From Burkholderia savannae (GTDB lineage: Bacteria > Pseudomonadota > Gammaproteobacteria > Burkholderiales > Burkholderiaceae): DNA of 64,000 nucleotides. The notes under the pieces are model-generated. The model was not told the origin of the DNA. It searched no databases and saw only the letters and a program-made list of their open reading frames with translations. Location of the stretch: positions 1,798,001 through 1,862,000 of the forward strand of contig NZ_CP013417.1 of assembly GCF_001524445.2 (NCBI RefSeq). Reading direction: 5' to 3'. Position numbers and translations under genes: made by a program. Below are positions 45,120-54,541 of the stretch, piece by piece (the stretch's first letter is position 1; each line of letters starts with the position of its first letter).

Positions 45120-48100
45120 TCAGGCTCCCGTGGGCGTGGCGGGCGGCTCCGGATCGCGCTCGTCAGGCTTCACGCGGAACCAAGTGGCGTAGAGCGCCGG
45201 CAGGAAGAAGAGCGTCAGCACGGTCGCGCTCGTGATGCCGCCCATCAGCGCGGTCGCCATCGGGCCGAAGAAGTTCGAGCGCAACAGCGGAATCAGCGCG
45301 AGCACCGCGGCCGCGGCCGTCAGCGTGATCGGCCGGAAACGCCGCACGGTCGCGCCGACGATCGCGTCGAAACGGCCGTGGCCGGCCGCGATGTCCTGCT
45401 CGATCTGATCGACGAGAATCACCGAGTTGCGCATGATGATCCCGAACATCGCGATCACGCCGAGCATCGCGACGAAGCCGAACGGCTTGCCGAACAACAG
45501 CAGCGTGCCGACGACGCCGATCAACCCGAGCGGCGCGGTCAACACGACCATCAGCACGCGCGAGAAGCTTTGCAGCTGGATCATCAGCAGCGTCAGCACG
45601 GCGATCGCCATGAGCGGCATCTGCGCGTTGATCGACGTCTGGCCCTTCGCGCTTTCCTCGACGGAGCCGCCGATCTCGATCCGGTAGCCGACGGGCAGCT
45701 GCGCGCGCAGCGCGTTCAGCTTCGCGTCGATCGCGTGCGTCACGTCGATGCCTTGCGCGCCCGCCGCCACGTCGGACTGCACGGTGATCGTCGGCTGGCG
45801 GTCGCGTTCCCAGACGACGCCGTATTCGAGCGTGTTGTGGAAGCGCCCGAGCGAGCCGAGCGGCACCGGGCCGTTCGGCGTTGGCATCGCGAGGCCCGCG
45901 AGGCTTGCCGGATCGACGCGCTGCGCGCGCGGCGCACGCAGATCGACCGCGATCAGCTTGTCGCGCTCGCGATACTGCGTGACCGTCGTGCCGGACAGCG
46001 TCATCGCCAGGAAGCTCGCGACGTCCTGCGACGTGACGTTCAGCTCGCGCGCCTTGTGCTGGTCGAGCTCGAAGCGCACCGAGCGCTCCGCGGGCTCGTC
46101 CCAGTCGAACTGGACGTTGACCGCGCGCGCATCGGCGCGCATCGTCGCCGCGACCTTCTCCGAGATCGCGCGCACGGTCGCGATGCTGTCGCCGCTCACG
46201 CGGAACTGCACCGGATAGCCGACGGGCGGGCCGTTCTCGAGCCGCGAGATCCGCGTGCGCGCCGCCGGGAACTGCTCGCGCAGCACGGGCGCGAGCCACG
46301 CCGCGAGCTTCTCGCGTTCCTCGACCGACTTCGTGGTGATCACGAACTGCGCGAAGTTCGGCAATTGCAGTTGCTGGTCGAGCGGCAGGTAGAAGCGCGG
46401 CGCGCCGGAGCCGACGAAGTTCACCGCATGGTCGATCTCGGGGCGCTTGTCGATCAACTTCTCGAGGCGCCGCGCCTGCGCGAGCGTCGCGTCGAACGAT
46501 GCGCCTTCGGGCAGCCGCAGATCGACGAGCAGCTCGGGGCGGTCGGAGCTCGGGAAGAACTGCTGCGGCACGAGCGAGAAGCCAGCGAGCGCGACGACGA
46601 ACAGCGCGCCCGTGATCGCGAGCACGACGAAGCGCCGCTCGATGCACCACTTGATCCACACGCGCAGCCGCGTGTAGAAGCGCGTGTCGTAGATGTCGTG
46701 GCCGTGCTCGTGGTCGTGCGCGGCGTCCGGGTGCGGCGCGCCGCTCGCGGCGTTTTTCGGCGGCGGCTTGCGCTCGGGCAGCATGTGATAGCCGAGCAGG
46801 GGAATCAGCACGACTGCCGCGAACCACGACGCGATCAGCGCGATCGCCGACACCTCGAAGATCGAGCGCGTGTATTCGCCCGTGCTCGACTTCGCGAGCG
46901 CGATCGGCAGGAAGCCGGACACGGTGACGAGCGTGCCCGTGAGCATCGGGAACGCCGTGCTCGTGTACGCGAACGCGGCGGCGCGCGCGCGGCTGAAGCC
47001 CTGCTCGAGCTTCACGGCCATCATCTCGACCGCGATGATCGCGTCGTCGACGAGCAGGCCGAGCGCGAGCACGAGCGTGCCGAGCGACACCTTGTGCAGC
47101 CCGATGTCGAACAGATACATGAACAGCGCGGTGACGGCGAGCACGACGGGAATCGAAATCACGACGACCATCCCGGTGCGCAGGCCGAGCGACACGAGGC
47201 TCACGATCAGCACGATCGCGATCGCTTCCGCGACCGCCTCGAGGAAGTCGTCGACCGAACGCGCGACCGCGTGCGGCATGCTCGACACTTCGGTGAGCCG
47301 GAGGCCCGCCGGCAGCTGCGCCTGCAACGCCTTCGAGCTTGCGTCGAGCGCCTTACCGAGCCGGATCACGTCGCCGCCCGGCTGCATCGTGATGCCGATG
47401 CCGAGCACGGCTTTGCCGCTCGTGCCTTTACCGACCGTGCGCATCTGCGTGACGGGCGGATCGTCGTAGCCGCGCTTGATCGTCGCGAGGTCGCCGAGGC
47501 GGAACGTGCGGCCGTTGACGCGCACGAGCGTGTCGGCGATCGCGTCGACGCTTTCGTACTGGCCGCTCGGGCGGATGAACACGCGGTCGTGCGCGGCCGT
47601 CAGCACGCCCGGCGACGACACGTCGTTCTGTGCGTTGATCGCCTGCGCGATCTGTTGCGGCGAGATGCCGAGCCGCGCGATGCGCGTGTTGTCGATCTCG
47701 ACGAAGATCCGCTGGTCGGGATCGCCGAAATAGTCGACCTTCGCGACGCCCGGCACGCGCAGCAGCACGACGCGCAGCTGGTCCGCGTAGTCGTGCAGCT
47801 GCGCGGGCGAGAAGCCGTCGCCTTCGAGCGTGTAGATGTTCGTGTAGACGTCGCCGAACTCGTCGTTGAAGAACGGGCCCTGAACGCCGGGCGGCAGCGT
47901 CACCGAAATGTCGCCCACTTTCTTGCGCACCTGGTACCACGTTTCCGGCACGTCCTTGACGGGCGCGGAATCCTTCATCGCGAAGAACAGCAGCGATTCG
48001 CCGGGGCGCGAATAGCTGCGCAGATAGTCGATCGCGGGCATCTCCTGCAGCTTGCGGCCGATGCGGTCGGTGACCTGTTCCTGCACCTGGCGCGCGGTCG

Positions 48101-48290
48101 CGCCGGGCCAGAACGTGCGGATCACCATCACGCGGAACGTGAACGGCGGGTCTTCCGATTGCGCGAGCCGCGAGTAGGCGAGGATGCCGGCGATCGTCGA
48201 GAGCGCGATCAGGTAGATGACGAGCGCCTGATGGCGCAGCGCCCATGCGGACAGATTGAAGCGCCCGCCTTCTTCTCGGCCAGCCGTCAT
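45120..48290 (-). CDS. RND multidrug efflux pump, inner-membrane subunit
   Basis: 1056-residue HAE/RND transporter. N-terminal helix WALRHQALVIYLIALSTIAGI, periplasmic pore domains (FTFRVMVIRTFWPGATARQVQEQVT), and TM4 with the proton-relay aspartates GLLVDDAIIAVEMM. The second half repeats the fold, with the related TM10 region LGVIAMFGIIMRNSVILVDQIEQD. Between TM6 and TM7 a histidine-rich cytoplasmic loop (DAAHDHEHGHDIYD) is seen. The start at 48290 overlaps the adaptor stop (ATGA). SEDPPFTFRVM and related segments suit the drug-efflux rather than the metal-efflux branch. It is regulated, by position, by the divergent TetR repressor. Confidence 0.92.
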   Translation of the reverse strand: MTAGREEGGRFNLSAWALRHQALVIYLIALSTIAGILAYSRLAQSEDPPFTFRVMVIRTFWPGATARQVQEQVTDRIGRKLQEMPAIDYLRSYSRPGESLLFFAMKDSAPVKDVPETWYQVRKKVGDISVTLPPGVQGPFFNDEFGDVYTNIYTLEGDGFSPAQLHDYADQLRVVLLRVPGVAKVDYFGDPDQRIFVEIDNTRIARLGISPQQIAQAINAQNDVSSPGVLTAAHDRVFIRPSGQYESVDAIADTLVRVNGRTFRLGDLATIKRGYDDPPVTQMRTVGKGTSGKAVLGIGITMQPGGDVIRLGKALDASSKALQAQLPAGLRLTEVSSMPHAVARSVDDFLEAVAEAIAIVLIVSLVSLGLRTGMVVVISIPVVLAVTALFMYLFDIGLHKVSLGTLVLALGLLVDDAIIAVEMMAVKLEQGFSRARAAAFAYTSTAFPMLTGTLVTVSGFLPIALAKSSTGEYTRSIFEVSAIALIASWFAAVVLIPLLGYHMLPERKPPPKNAASGAPHPDAAHDHEHGHDIYDTRFYTRLRVWIKWCIERRFVVLAITGALFVVALAGFSLVPQQFFPSSDRPELLVDLRLPEGASFDATLAQARRLEKLIDKRPEIDHAVNFVGSGAPRFYLPLDQQLQLPNFAQFVITTKSVEEREKLAAWLAPVLREQFPAARTRISRLENGPPVGYPVQFRVSGDSIATVRAISEKVAATMRADARAVNVQFDWDEPAERSVRFELDQHKARELNVTSQDVASFLAMTLSGTTVTQYRERDKLIAVDLRAPRAQRVDPASLAGLAMPTPNGPVPLGSLGRFHNTLEYGVVWERDRQPTITVQSDVAAGAQGIDVTHAIDAKLNALRAQLPVGYRIEIGGSVEESAKGQTSINAQMPLMAIAVLTLLMIQLQSFSRVLMVVLTAPLGLIGVVGTLLLFGKPFGFVAMLGVIAMFGIIMRNSVILVDQIEQDIAAGHGRFDAIVGATVRRFRPITLTAAAAVLALIPLLRSNFFGPMATALMGGITSATVLTLFFLPALYATWFRVKPDERDPEPPATPTGA

Positions 48291-49402
48291 GACGCGACGT
48301 CCTCCGGATGAAGCGGCGGCACCGCGCGCACCTTCTCGCCCGCGCTCACCGTGTGCACGCCTTGCAGCACGATGCGCTCGCCGGGCGCAATTCCGTTCGA
48401 CACGGTCACCGTGCGCTCGTTGTAGCGGACGACGTCGACGCGGCGCAGCTCGAGCGTGTCGTCCTGCTTGCGCACGACCCACAGCGCGGGCGCGTTGCCC
48501 GCATGGAAGAGGGCCGTCGACGGCAGCGTGAAGAGCGTCTGCGCGCGCGCGTTGCCGGTGGCGTCGGGCGTGAACGCGACGTTCGCGGTCATGCCGAGCC
48601 GCACGGCCGGATCGGGCTGCGCGAGCGTGAGCTTCACGCGGTACGTGCGGCTTTGCGGATCGGCGGCGGGCGCGATCTCGCGCACGCGCGCGTCGAACGT
48701 GCGGCCGGGCAGCGCGGGCAGCGTGACGCTCGCCGCGTGTCCCGGCGTGAGGCGCGGCAGCTCGCTTTCCGGCGCGTCGGTGACGACGTCGACGTCGCCC
48801 GACCACGCGAGCTGGTAGACGGGCTGGCCGGCGGACACGTTCTGACCGGTGTCGGCCTGCTCGGCGGTGATGTAGCCCGCGTGATCGGCGACGAGCGTCG
48901 CGTACTGAAGCTGGTTCTTCGCGAGCGCGAGCTGTTGCGCCGCCTGGTCGCGCTGCGCGCGCGCGGACGCATGCGCGTTCTCGGTCTGCTCGAGCTGCGC
49001 GGGCGCGATCAGGTTCTCGCGCGCTTGCGCGCGGTCGCGCTCGAGCTGCTGCTGCGCGAACGTCAGCGCATGCGTCGCGGCGTCGAGCTGCGCCTGCGCG
49101 CTCGCCGCGTTCTTCGCGACGTCGGACGTGTCGAGCAGCGCGACGACCTGCCCCTTCTTCACGGCGTCGCCGAGGCGCACCTTGCGCTCGACGATCTTGC
49201 CGGCGATCCGGAACGACAGCGGCGTCGCATAGCGCGGCTGGATCTCGCCGGGCAGCGACACGGCGGCGGCGACGCCGTCCGCCTGGGCCGGCACCGCGAC
49301 CACGGGGCGCGGCGCGCTCGGCGCGGCTTCCTTGCGGTGGCAGGCGGCAACGATGAGCGCGACGCCGATCATCAGCGCGGCGCGAGAACCGGAACGATTC
49401 AC
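48287..49402 (-). CDS. RND efflux periplasmic adaptor (membrane fusion lipoprotein)
   Basis: 371 residues from a GTG start at 49402, chosen because GAGGGG lies just upstream and because a lipoprotein signal follows at once (ALMIGVALIVAAC, Cys ~21). The MFP layout is complete: lipoyl half (IVERKVRLGDAVKKGQVVALLD), an alpha-hairpin with alternating Ala/Gln/Glu (ASAQAQLDAATHALTFAQQQL), second lipoyl half (VADHAGYITAEQADTGQNVSAG), beta-barrel and membrane-proximal domains. It bridges the pump and the outer-membrane factor. It is the first gene of the operon, and an upstream in-frame extension into the promoter region is rejected. Confidence 0.9.
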   Translation of the reverse strand: MNRSGSRAALMIGVALIVAACHRKEAAPSAPRPVVAVPAQADGVAAAVSLPGEIQPRYATPLSFRIAGKIVERKVRLGDAVKKGQVVALLDTSDVAKNAASAQAQLDAATHALTFAQQQLERDRAQARENLIAPAQLEQTENAHASARAQRDQAAQQLALAKNQLQYATLVADHAGYITAEQADTGQNVSAGQPVYQLAWSGDVDVVTDAPESELPRLTPGHAASVTLPALPGRTFDARVREIAPAADPQSRTYRVKLTLAQPDPAVRLGMTANVAFTPDATGNARAQTLFTLPSTALFHAGNAPALWVVRKQDDTLELRRVDVVRYNERTVTVSNGIAPGERIVLQGVHTVSAGEKVRAVPPLHPEDVAS

Positions 49403-49536
49403 GGTGACCCCTCGGAACAGGAGAAAACGGAAAAACCGGCAAGCCGGATACGCTTGCCCGGCGTCGCGCGCGGCAAAAACAAAACAATCCGCGCGCACGT
49501 TGCCAACTTGCTTACAAAAACTTGGCTGAATTCTAA

Positions 49537-49550
49537 TACAGGGTTGTATC
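49537..49550. promoter_or_regulatory. Inverted repeat, candidate TetR operator for the efflux operon
   Basis: ATACA-GGGT-TGTAT (49537-49550) is an imperfect inverted repeat in the 180-base divergent gap between the adaptor gene and the tetR gene. The surrounding bases are AT-rich. On the minus strand TTGCAT and TATTAG lie 15 bases apart around it, a plausible promoter that a repressor bound here would block. Confidence 0.6.
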
Positions 49551-49599
49551 TGGATGCAAAGTTGTTTCGATTCGCGAGAAGATGCTAGACTTCCCGGCC

Positions 49600-50220
49600 A
49601 TGAAGCCGACCCGCCTGACTCGAGAACAAAGCAAGGATTTGACGCGCGAGCGTCTGCTGAGCGCTGCCCACGCCACTTTCACGAAGAAGGGGTATGTGGC
49701 CGCGAGCGTCGAGGACATCGCGTCGGCGGCGGGCTACACGCGCGGCGCGTTCTATTCGAACTTCCGCAGCAAGGCCGAGCTGCTGCTCGAGCTGCTCAGG
49801 CGCGATCACGAAGAGGCGGAAGCGGATATGCAGAAGATCTTCGAGAGCGGCGGCACGCGCGAGCAGATGGAGGCGCACGCGCTCGAGTACTACAGCCAGT
49901 TCTTCCGCAACAGCCCGGCGTTCCTGCTGTGGGGCGAGGCGAAGCTGCAGGCGACGCGCGACGCGAAGTTCCGCGCGCGCTTCAATGAGTTCGTGAAGGA
50001 AAAGCGCGACCGCTTCACGCATTACATCCTGACGTTCGCCGAGCGCGTGGGCACGCCGCTCTTGCTGCCCGCCGACGTGCTGGCGCTCGGGCTGATGAGC
50101 CTTTGCGACGGCGTGCAGTCCTATCACGCGGCCGACCCGCGGCACGTGACGGGCGATACCGCGCAGGAGGTGCTTGCCGGCTTCTTCGCGCGCGTCGTGC
50201 TCGGGCGCGCGCCGGACTGA
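49600..50220 (+). CDS. TetR family repressor of the RND efflux operon
   Basis: 206 residues from the ATG at 49600; an in-frame ATG at 49582 would add six residues, and neither has a well-spaced ribosome site. The N-terminal HTH is typical: LTRERLLSAAHATFTKKGYVAASVEDIASAAGYTRGAFYSNFRSKAELLLELL. The ligand domain starts with an AcrR-type helix. TetR proteins of this kind (GAFYSNF) repress neighbouring efflux genes until a substrate binds. It is divergent from the adaptor gene, with a candidate operator between them. Confidence 0.9.
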   Translation: MKPTRLTREQSKDLTRERLLSAAHATFTKKGYVAASVEDIASAAGYTRGAFYSNFRSKAELLLELLRRDHEEAEADMQKIFESGGTREQMEAHALEYYSQFFRNSPAFLLWGEAKLQATRDAKFRARFNEFVKEKRDRFTHYILTFAERVGTPLLLPADVLALGLMSLCDGVQSYHAADPRHVTGDTAQEVLAGFFARVVLGRAPD

Positions 50221-50389
50221 CGATGGCGGCGCGGCATTCGCGCGCGTGTCCGGCCGCCGCGTTTCGCACGGGCGTTTGACTTCGTCCGCCTCGACTTTTT
50301 TCAGGCGATTTTTCGCGCGAATCGCGTGCGATCGTCGCGCGTGGCGATCGCGCGCCGGCGGGCCTGCGTGGGGCGAATGAGCGATCGCG

Positions 50390-50507
50390 CCAACCGCCAA
50401 CCGCCAACCGCCAACCGCCAACCGCCAACCGCCAACCGCCAACCGCCAACCGCCAACCGCCAACCGCCAACCGCCAACCGCCAACCGCCAACCGCCAACC
50501 GCCAACC
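50390..50507. repeat. Tandem heptamer CCAACCG, ~17 copies
   Basis: Sixteen perfect copies plus six bases of a seventeenth, 118 bases in total, with no interruption. It lies right after the tetR region and ends five bases before the stop codon of the CLC gene (minus strand), so it is in that gene's 3' untranslated region. On the minus strand it reads CGGTTGG. Such perfect arrays change copy number by slippage. Confidence 0.98.
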
Positions 50508-50512
50508 TTTGA

Positions 50513-52399
50513 TCAGCGTTCCAGGTCCGTGTTCATCCGACGATACGCGTCGAGCAGCGACGTCTTGTAGACGACGCCCGCGAGCGTCGGCTCGTCCTCG
50601 CGCTCGACGACGGGCAGCCGCTCGCCCTGGAACCGCATGAAGTGCTCGAGCGCCGTGCCGATCGGCATGTCGGGCGTGAGCAGCGGAAACGGCGTGTGCA
50701 AGTAGTTCGCCGCGCGCTTGTGCGTCGTGTCGCGCTTCTCGAGCAGATCGGACGTGATGTCCTTCAGCGCGACCGCGCCGCGAAAGCGCCCGGCGTCGTC
50801 CGTCACGTACAGGTACTTGACCGGGTATTCGAGGAACACGCGCGTCATGTCGGCGACGCTCGCCGTGAGCGGCACGACGGTCGCGGCCGGCTGGATCAGG
50901 TCGCGCATCTGCGCGGCGCGCAGCCGCGTGCGTTCCTCGTCGTCGCGGTGCCGGTGCAGCGTGATCTCGTACATCGACGTCCTGCCGAGCGCGCGCGCCG
51001 CGAAATACGCAACGACGCACGACACCATCAGCGGCAGCACGACCTGATAGCTGAGCGTCATCTCGAAGATCATCAGGATCGCCATCAGCGGCGCTTGCGT
51101 CGCGCCCGCGAGGAACGCGCCCATGCCGACGATCGCGTACGCGTACCACGCGGACACGTGCTCGGGCAAAAGCGCGTGCAGCGCGATGCCGAACAGCGAG
51201 CCGGCCACGGCGCCGACGAAGAGCGTCGGCGTGAAAATGCCGCCGACCGCGCCCGAGCCCGCCGTCGCCGCGGTCGCGATCAGCTTGAAGACGAGCACCG
51301 CGACGAGCGCCTGCCAGGTCCACGGCGAATGCAGGATCGCGTTGACGACGCTGTAGCCGTTGCCCCAGACGTCGGGCACCCACACCGAGATCACGCCGAC
51401 GACGAGGCCGCCTGCCGCGAGCCGCACCGGCAGCGGCGCGGGCAGGCGCCTGAACTGCGTCTTCGACAGCTCGAGCAGGCGCAGGAACTGCGGCGCGGCC
51501 GCGCCGCACAGGAGGCCGAGCGCGACGAAGAACAGCACCTCCCAGCCGGCCACGGCGGGAAACACGGGCATCTCGTAAGGCGGCTTGTAGCCGGCGAACT
51601 CGCGCATCACGATGTTCGCGACGACCGACGCGACGACGACGGGCCCGAAGCTTTCCATCGCGATCGAGCCGAGCACAATCTCGCAGACGAAGAACGCGCC
51701 CGCGATCGGCGCGTTGTACGCGGACGTGATCCCCGCCGCCGCGCCGCACGCGACGAGCAGGCGCAGCCGCGGCGGATCGAAGTGCGCGAAGCGCCCGACG
51801 AGCGACGCGGCGAGCGCGGCCAGCTGCACCATCGGGCCTTCGCGGCCGATCGAGCCGCCGCTGCCGATCGTGAGGAGCGACGACGCGCTGCGCCATAAGC
51901 TCTGCCGCACGGGCACGACGCCGTCGCCGAGCGCGACGGCTTCCATGTAGTCGGTCTTGCTCTGCTTGCGTGCGTCGCGCTGCGCGACGAGCAGCACGCA
52001 GCCCGCGAGGAAGCCGCCCGCGGCCGGCAGCCAGAAGCGGATCTGCCACGGCAGGCGCTTCGCCATCTCGGTGAAGCTGCCGCTCGTGCCGGAAACCGCG
52101 CGCTGGATCAGCTCGATCCCTTCGCGGAACGCAACCGTCGCGAGCGCGCCGCCGATGCCGACGATCACCGACCACACGAGCATCGTGTGCGCGTCGGACA
52201 GCCGAAACAGGGTTTGCGCGCGGGTGCGCAGCTTGAGCAGGAACGAGAGCACGGCGGCGGTGGCCCGGCGGATGAAATCGAGCGGAAGAATAGCACCGCG
52301 CCGCGTGCGCGGGGCGAACCCGGCGGACGCGGCGCGGCGGCGCGGCGAGGAGGGCGGGCGGTCAGCCAAGCCAGCGCTCCGTCGCCCAGACGATCGCAT
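50513..52399 (-). CDS. CLC-type chloride channel/antiporter with C-terminal CBS domains
   Basis: Up to 628 residues. The CLC core holds GSGGSIGREGPMVQL (with the gating Glu of GREGP) and GAVGGIFTPTLFVG; the first selectivity motif reads GDGVVP rather than GSGIP. Two CBS motifs make up the last ~150 residues (MRDLIQPAATVVPL and LTPDMPIGTALEHFMRFQGERLPVVE). The family moves chloride or other halides, often coupled to protons. The start is uncertain: ATG 52399 overlaps the upstream permease by 38 bases and gives a low-complexity leader, while a GTG at 52252 would begin near the first helix. Confidence 0.88.
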   Translation of the reverse strand: MRSSGRRSAGLADRPPSSPRRRAASAGFAPRTRRGAILPLDFIRRATAAVLSFLLKLRTRAQTLFRLSDAHTMLVWSVIVGIGGALATVAFREGIELIQRAVSGTSGSFTEMAKRLPWQIRFWLPAAGGFLAGCVLLVAQRDARKQSKTDYMEAVALGDGVVPVRQSLWRSASSLLTIGSGGSIGREGPMVQLAALAASLVGRFAHFDPPRLRLLVACGAAAGITSAYNAPIAGAFFVCEIVLGSIAMESFGPVVVASVVANIVMREFAGYKPPYEMPVFPAVAGWEVLFFVALGLLCGAAAPQFLRLLELSKTQFRRLPAPLPVRLAAGGLVVGVISVWVPDVWGNGYSVVNAILHSPWTWQALVAVLVFKLIATAATAGSGAVGGIFTPTLFVGAVAGSLFGIALHALLPEHVSAWYAYAIVGMGAFLAGATQAPLMAILMIFEMTLSYQVVLPLMVSCVVAYFAARALGRTSMYEITLHRHRDDEERTRLRAAQMRDLIQPAATVVPLTASVADMTRVFLEYPVKYLYVTDDAGRFRGAVALKDITSDLLEKRDTTHKRAANYLHTPFPLLTPDMPIGTALEHFMRFQGERLPVVEREDEPTLAGVVYKTSLLDAYRRMNTDLER

Positions 52400-53432
52400 A
52401 GCCGCCGAAAATCAGCCACGCGTACAGGATGAGGCCCGTCATCAGCGCGCGGGGGCCGGCCGCGCGGATCTGCGACATCCGCGTCTCGATGCCGAGCGCC
52501 GTCATCGCCATCGTGAGCGCGAACGTGTCGAGCGCGTTGAGCGTGCCGATCGCGGCGGCGGGCAGCATCTGCAGCGAATTCACGACGACGAAGCCGAGGA
52601 AGCCGAGTGCGAACCACGGCACCGCGAGCTTGCGCGGCGCGCCGTGGCCGGCCGCCGGCGAGCGGCGCGCCGAGCGGGCGAGCCACGCGCCGAGCACGAG
52701 CAGCACGGGCACGAGCAGCATCACGCGAGTCATCTTGACGATCGTCGCGACGCGCGTGACCTCCGGGCCGGCGTCGCTCGCCGCGCCGACCACCTGCGCG
52801 ACCTCGTGGATCGTACCGCCGAAGAAGAGGCCGAGGCCCGTGGCGTCGAGATGCAGCCAGCCGGCGCGGTATGCGAGCGGATACGCGAACATCGACAGCG
52901 TGCCGAACAGCACGACGCTGCCGACCGCCATCGCGCTCTGGTGCGGCTTCGAGCGCAGCGTCGATTCGAACGCGAGCACCGCGGCCGCGCCGCAGATCGC
53001 GCTGCCCGCGGCGGTCAGGAGCGCGGTGTCGCGGTCGAGCTTCATCAGCTTGATGCCGGCCCAGGTGCCGACGGCGAGCGTGCTCGCGACGACGAGCGCC
53101 GACACGGTGAGCCCCGGCAGGCCGACCTGCGCGATTTCCTGCAGGCTCACGCGCAGCCCGAAGAACGCCACCGCGATCCGCAGCAGCTTGCGCGCGGAGA
53201 AATCGATGCCGGCCGCCCAGCTCGCGGGCATGCCGTCGCGCAGCAGATTGCCGTACAGCGCGCCCGCGACGATCCCGACGATGAGCGGGCTCAAGCCGAA
53301 GCGCGCGACGGCGGGCAGTTGCGCGACGCTCGTGACGGCGAGCGCGAACAGGCCGACGAACAGGATGCCGTTGAGCCGCCCGCGCAGTGACGGCGCGGCG
53401 GCGCTGAGCTGGGGAGAGGTGAGCGTGGACAT
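52362..53432 (-). CDS. YeiH/UPF0324 family putative sulfate exporter-like membrane protein
   Basis: 356 residues with about ten hydrophobic helices. It has the family segments GLSPLIVGIVAGALYGN, FSARKLLRIAVAFFGLRVSLQEIAQVGLPG, AAGSAICGAAAVLAFE and the conserved FFGGTIHEVAQVVGA. UPF0324 members include YeiH and are annotated as putative sulfate or sulfonate exporters, but their substrate is poorly known. The ATG at 53432 faces the divergent LysR gene across a 114-base AT-rich gap, the same arrangement as yeiH/yeiE. Confidence 0.88.
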   Translation of the reverse strand: MSTLTSPQLSAAAPSLRGRLNGILFVGLFALAVTSVAQLPAVARFGLSPLIVGIVAGALYGNLLRDGMPASWAAGIDFSARKLLRIAVAFFGLRVSLQEIAQVGLPGLTVSALVVASTLAVGTWAGIKLMKLDRDTALLTAAGSAICGAAAVLAFESTLRSKPHQSAMAVGSVVLFGTLSMFAYPLAYRAGWLHLDATGLGLFFGGTIHEVAQVVGAASDAGPEVTRVATIVKMTRVMLLVPVLLVLGAWLARSARRSPAAGHGAPRKLAVPWFALGFLGFVVVNSLQMLPAAAIGTLNALDTFALTMAMTALGIETRMSQIRAAGPRALMTGLILYAWLIFGGYAIVWATERWLG

Positions 53433-53546
53433 GGCTTCGTTCGTTTCGTTCTCTGTGACGATGGGCCTAATCCTAAATTGGTTATATCGATATGAAAAAT
53501 CGTGATTTGTAACGTAAAATATCCAAAAATCCGATATTTTAGACCG
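53433..53546. promoter_or_regulatory. AT-rich divergent promoter region of yeiH-like and lysR genes
   Basis: 114 bases, far more AT-rich than the flanks. It contains the palindrome ATATCGATAT (53484-53493) and repeated AAAAAT/ATATTTT blocks near 53520-53540, where LysR regulators usually bind and where both promoters must lie. The exact LysR box (T-N11-A) cannot be fixed by eye. Confidence 0.5.
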
Positions 53547-54449
53547 ATGACCCCAGATCAACTGATAACGTTCGCGGCGGTCGCCGAGCACCTGAACATC
53601 AGCCGCGCGGCGCTCGCGCTGCATCTGTCGCAGCCCGCGGTGTCCGGCCAGTTGCGCCAGCTGCAGGACGAGTTCGGCGAGCCGCTGTACCAGCGCGACG
53701 GGCGCGGCGTGCGTCTCACGCCGGTCGGCGAGGCGCTCGCGCGGCACGCGACGCAACTGCGCGATACGTTCGCGCAGGCGCGCGCGTACCGCGACGCGGT
53801 GCGCGGGCTCGAGCGCGGGACGCTGCGGATCGGCGCGAGCACGACGCCCGCGAGCTACCTGCTGCCGTACCTGCTCGCCGCGTTCCATCCGCTCGCGCCG
53901 GACGTCGCGATCCAGACGATGAGCGGCAACACGTCCGACGTCGTCGCGGCGCTGGCGTCGCTCGACATCGCGCTGATCGAGGGCCCGCCCGGCGACGCGC
54001 TGCCGACGGGCACGTCGGTGCACGAATGGCGCGAGGACGAGATCGTCGCGATCGTGCCGTCGTCGCATCCGCTCGCCGCGCGCCGCGAGCAAGGCCGCGC
54101 GCGGGCGACGCTCGACGAGCTCGCCGCGTATCCGCTCGTGCTGCGCGAGGCGGGCTCGGGCGTGCGGCAGCTCGTCGAGCGCGCGTTCGCGCGCGCGGCG
54201 GCGCCGCTTGCGGTCGCGTTCGAAATCGCGGGCGTCGAGGCGGTGAAGGAGGCGGTGCGCGCCGGAATGGGCGTCGGCTTCGTGTCCGCGATGTCGCTCA
54301 GGCATGACGATGCGGCGCTCGCGATGGTGTCGATCGCGCCCGAGCCGCTCACGCGCCATTTCTCGATCCTCGTGCCGCATGGCGCGACGCCGTCGCGCGT
54401 CGCCAAGCGTTTTCTCGCGCTGTGCGTCGCGCAGGCCGATCCGGCCTGA
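53547..54449 (+). CDS. LysR family transcriptional regulator (YeiE/CbbR-like)
   Basis: 300 residues. The N-terminal winged HTH is PDQLITFAAVAEHLNISRAALALHLSQPAVSGQLRQLQDEFGEPLYQRDGR, followed by LTPVGEALARHA. The co-inducer domain starts with GTLRIGASTTPASYLLPYLLAAFHPLAPDV and has the late G(V)GFVSAMSL segment. The ATG at 53547 is chosen because the HTH begins at once. By divergence it probably controls the yeiH-like gene and itself. Confidence 0.9.
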   Translation: MTPDQLITFAAVAEHLNISRAALALHLSQPAVSGQLRQLQDEFGEPLYQRDGRGVRLTPVGEALARHATQLRDTFAQARAYRDAVRGLERGTLRIGASTTPASYLLPYLLAAFHPLAPDVAIQTMSGNTSDVVAALASLDIALIEGPPGDALPTGTSVHEWREDEIVAIVPSSHPLAARREQGRARATLDELAAYPLVLREAGSGVRQLVERAFARAAAPLAVAFEIAGVEAVKEAVRAGMGVGFVSAMSLRHDDAALAMVSIAPEPLTRHFSILVPHGATPSRVAKRFLALCVAQADPA

Positions 54450-54541
54450 CGGGCGGCGCGGCGACGGCAGTCGCGCTGTCGGCGGCTCATCGGCCGCTCA
54501 TCGGCGAGTGGCCGGCGAGTGACCGGCGAGTGATTGACGCG

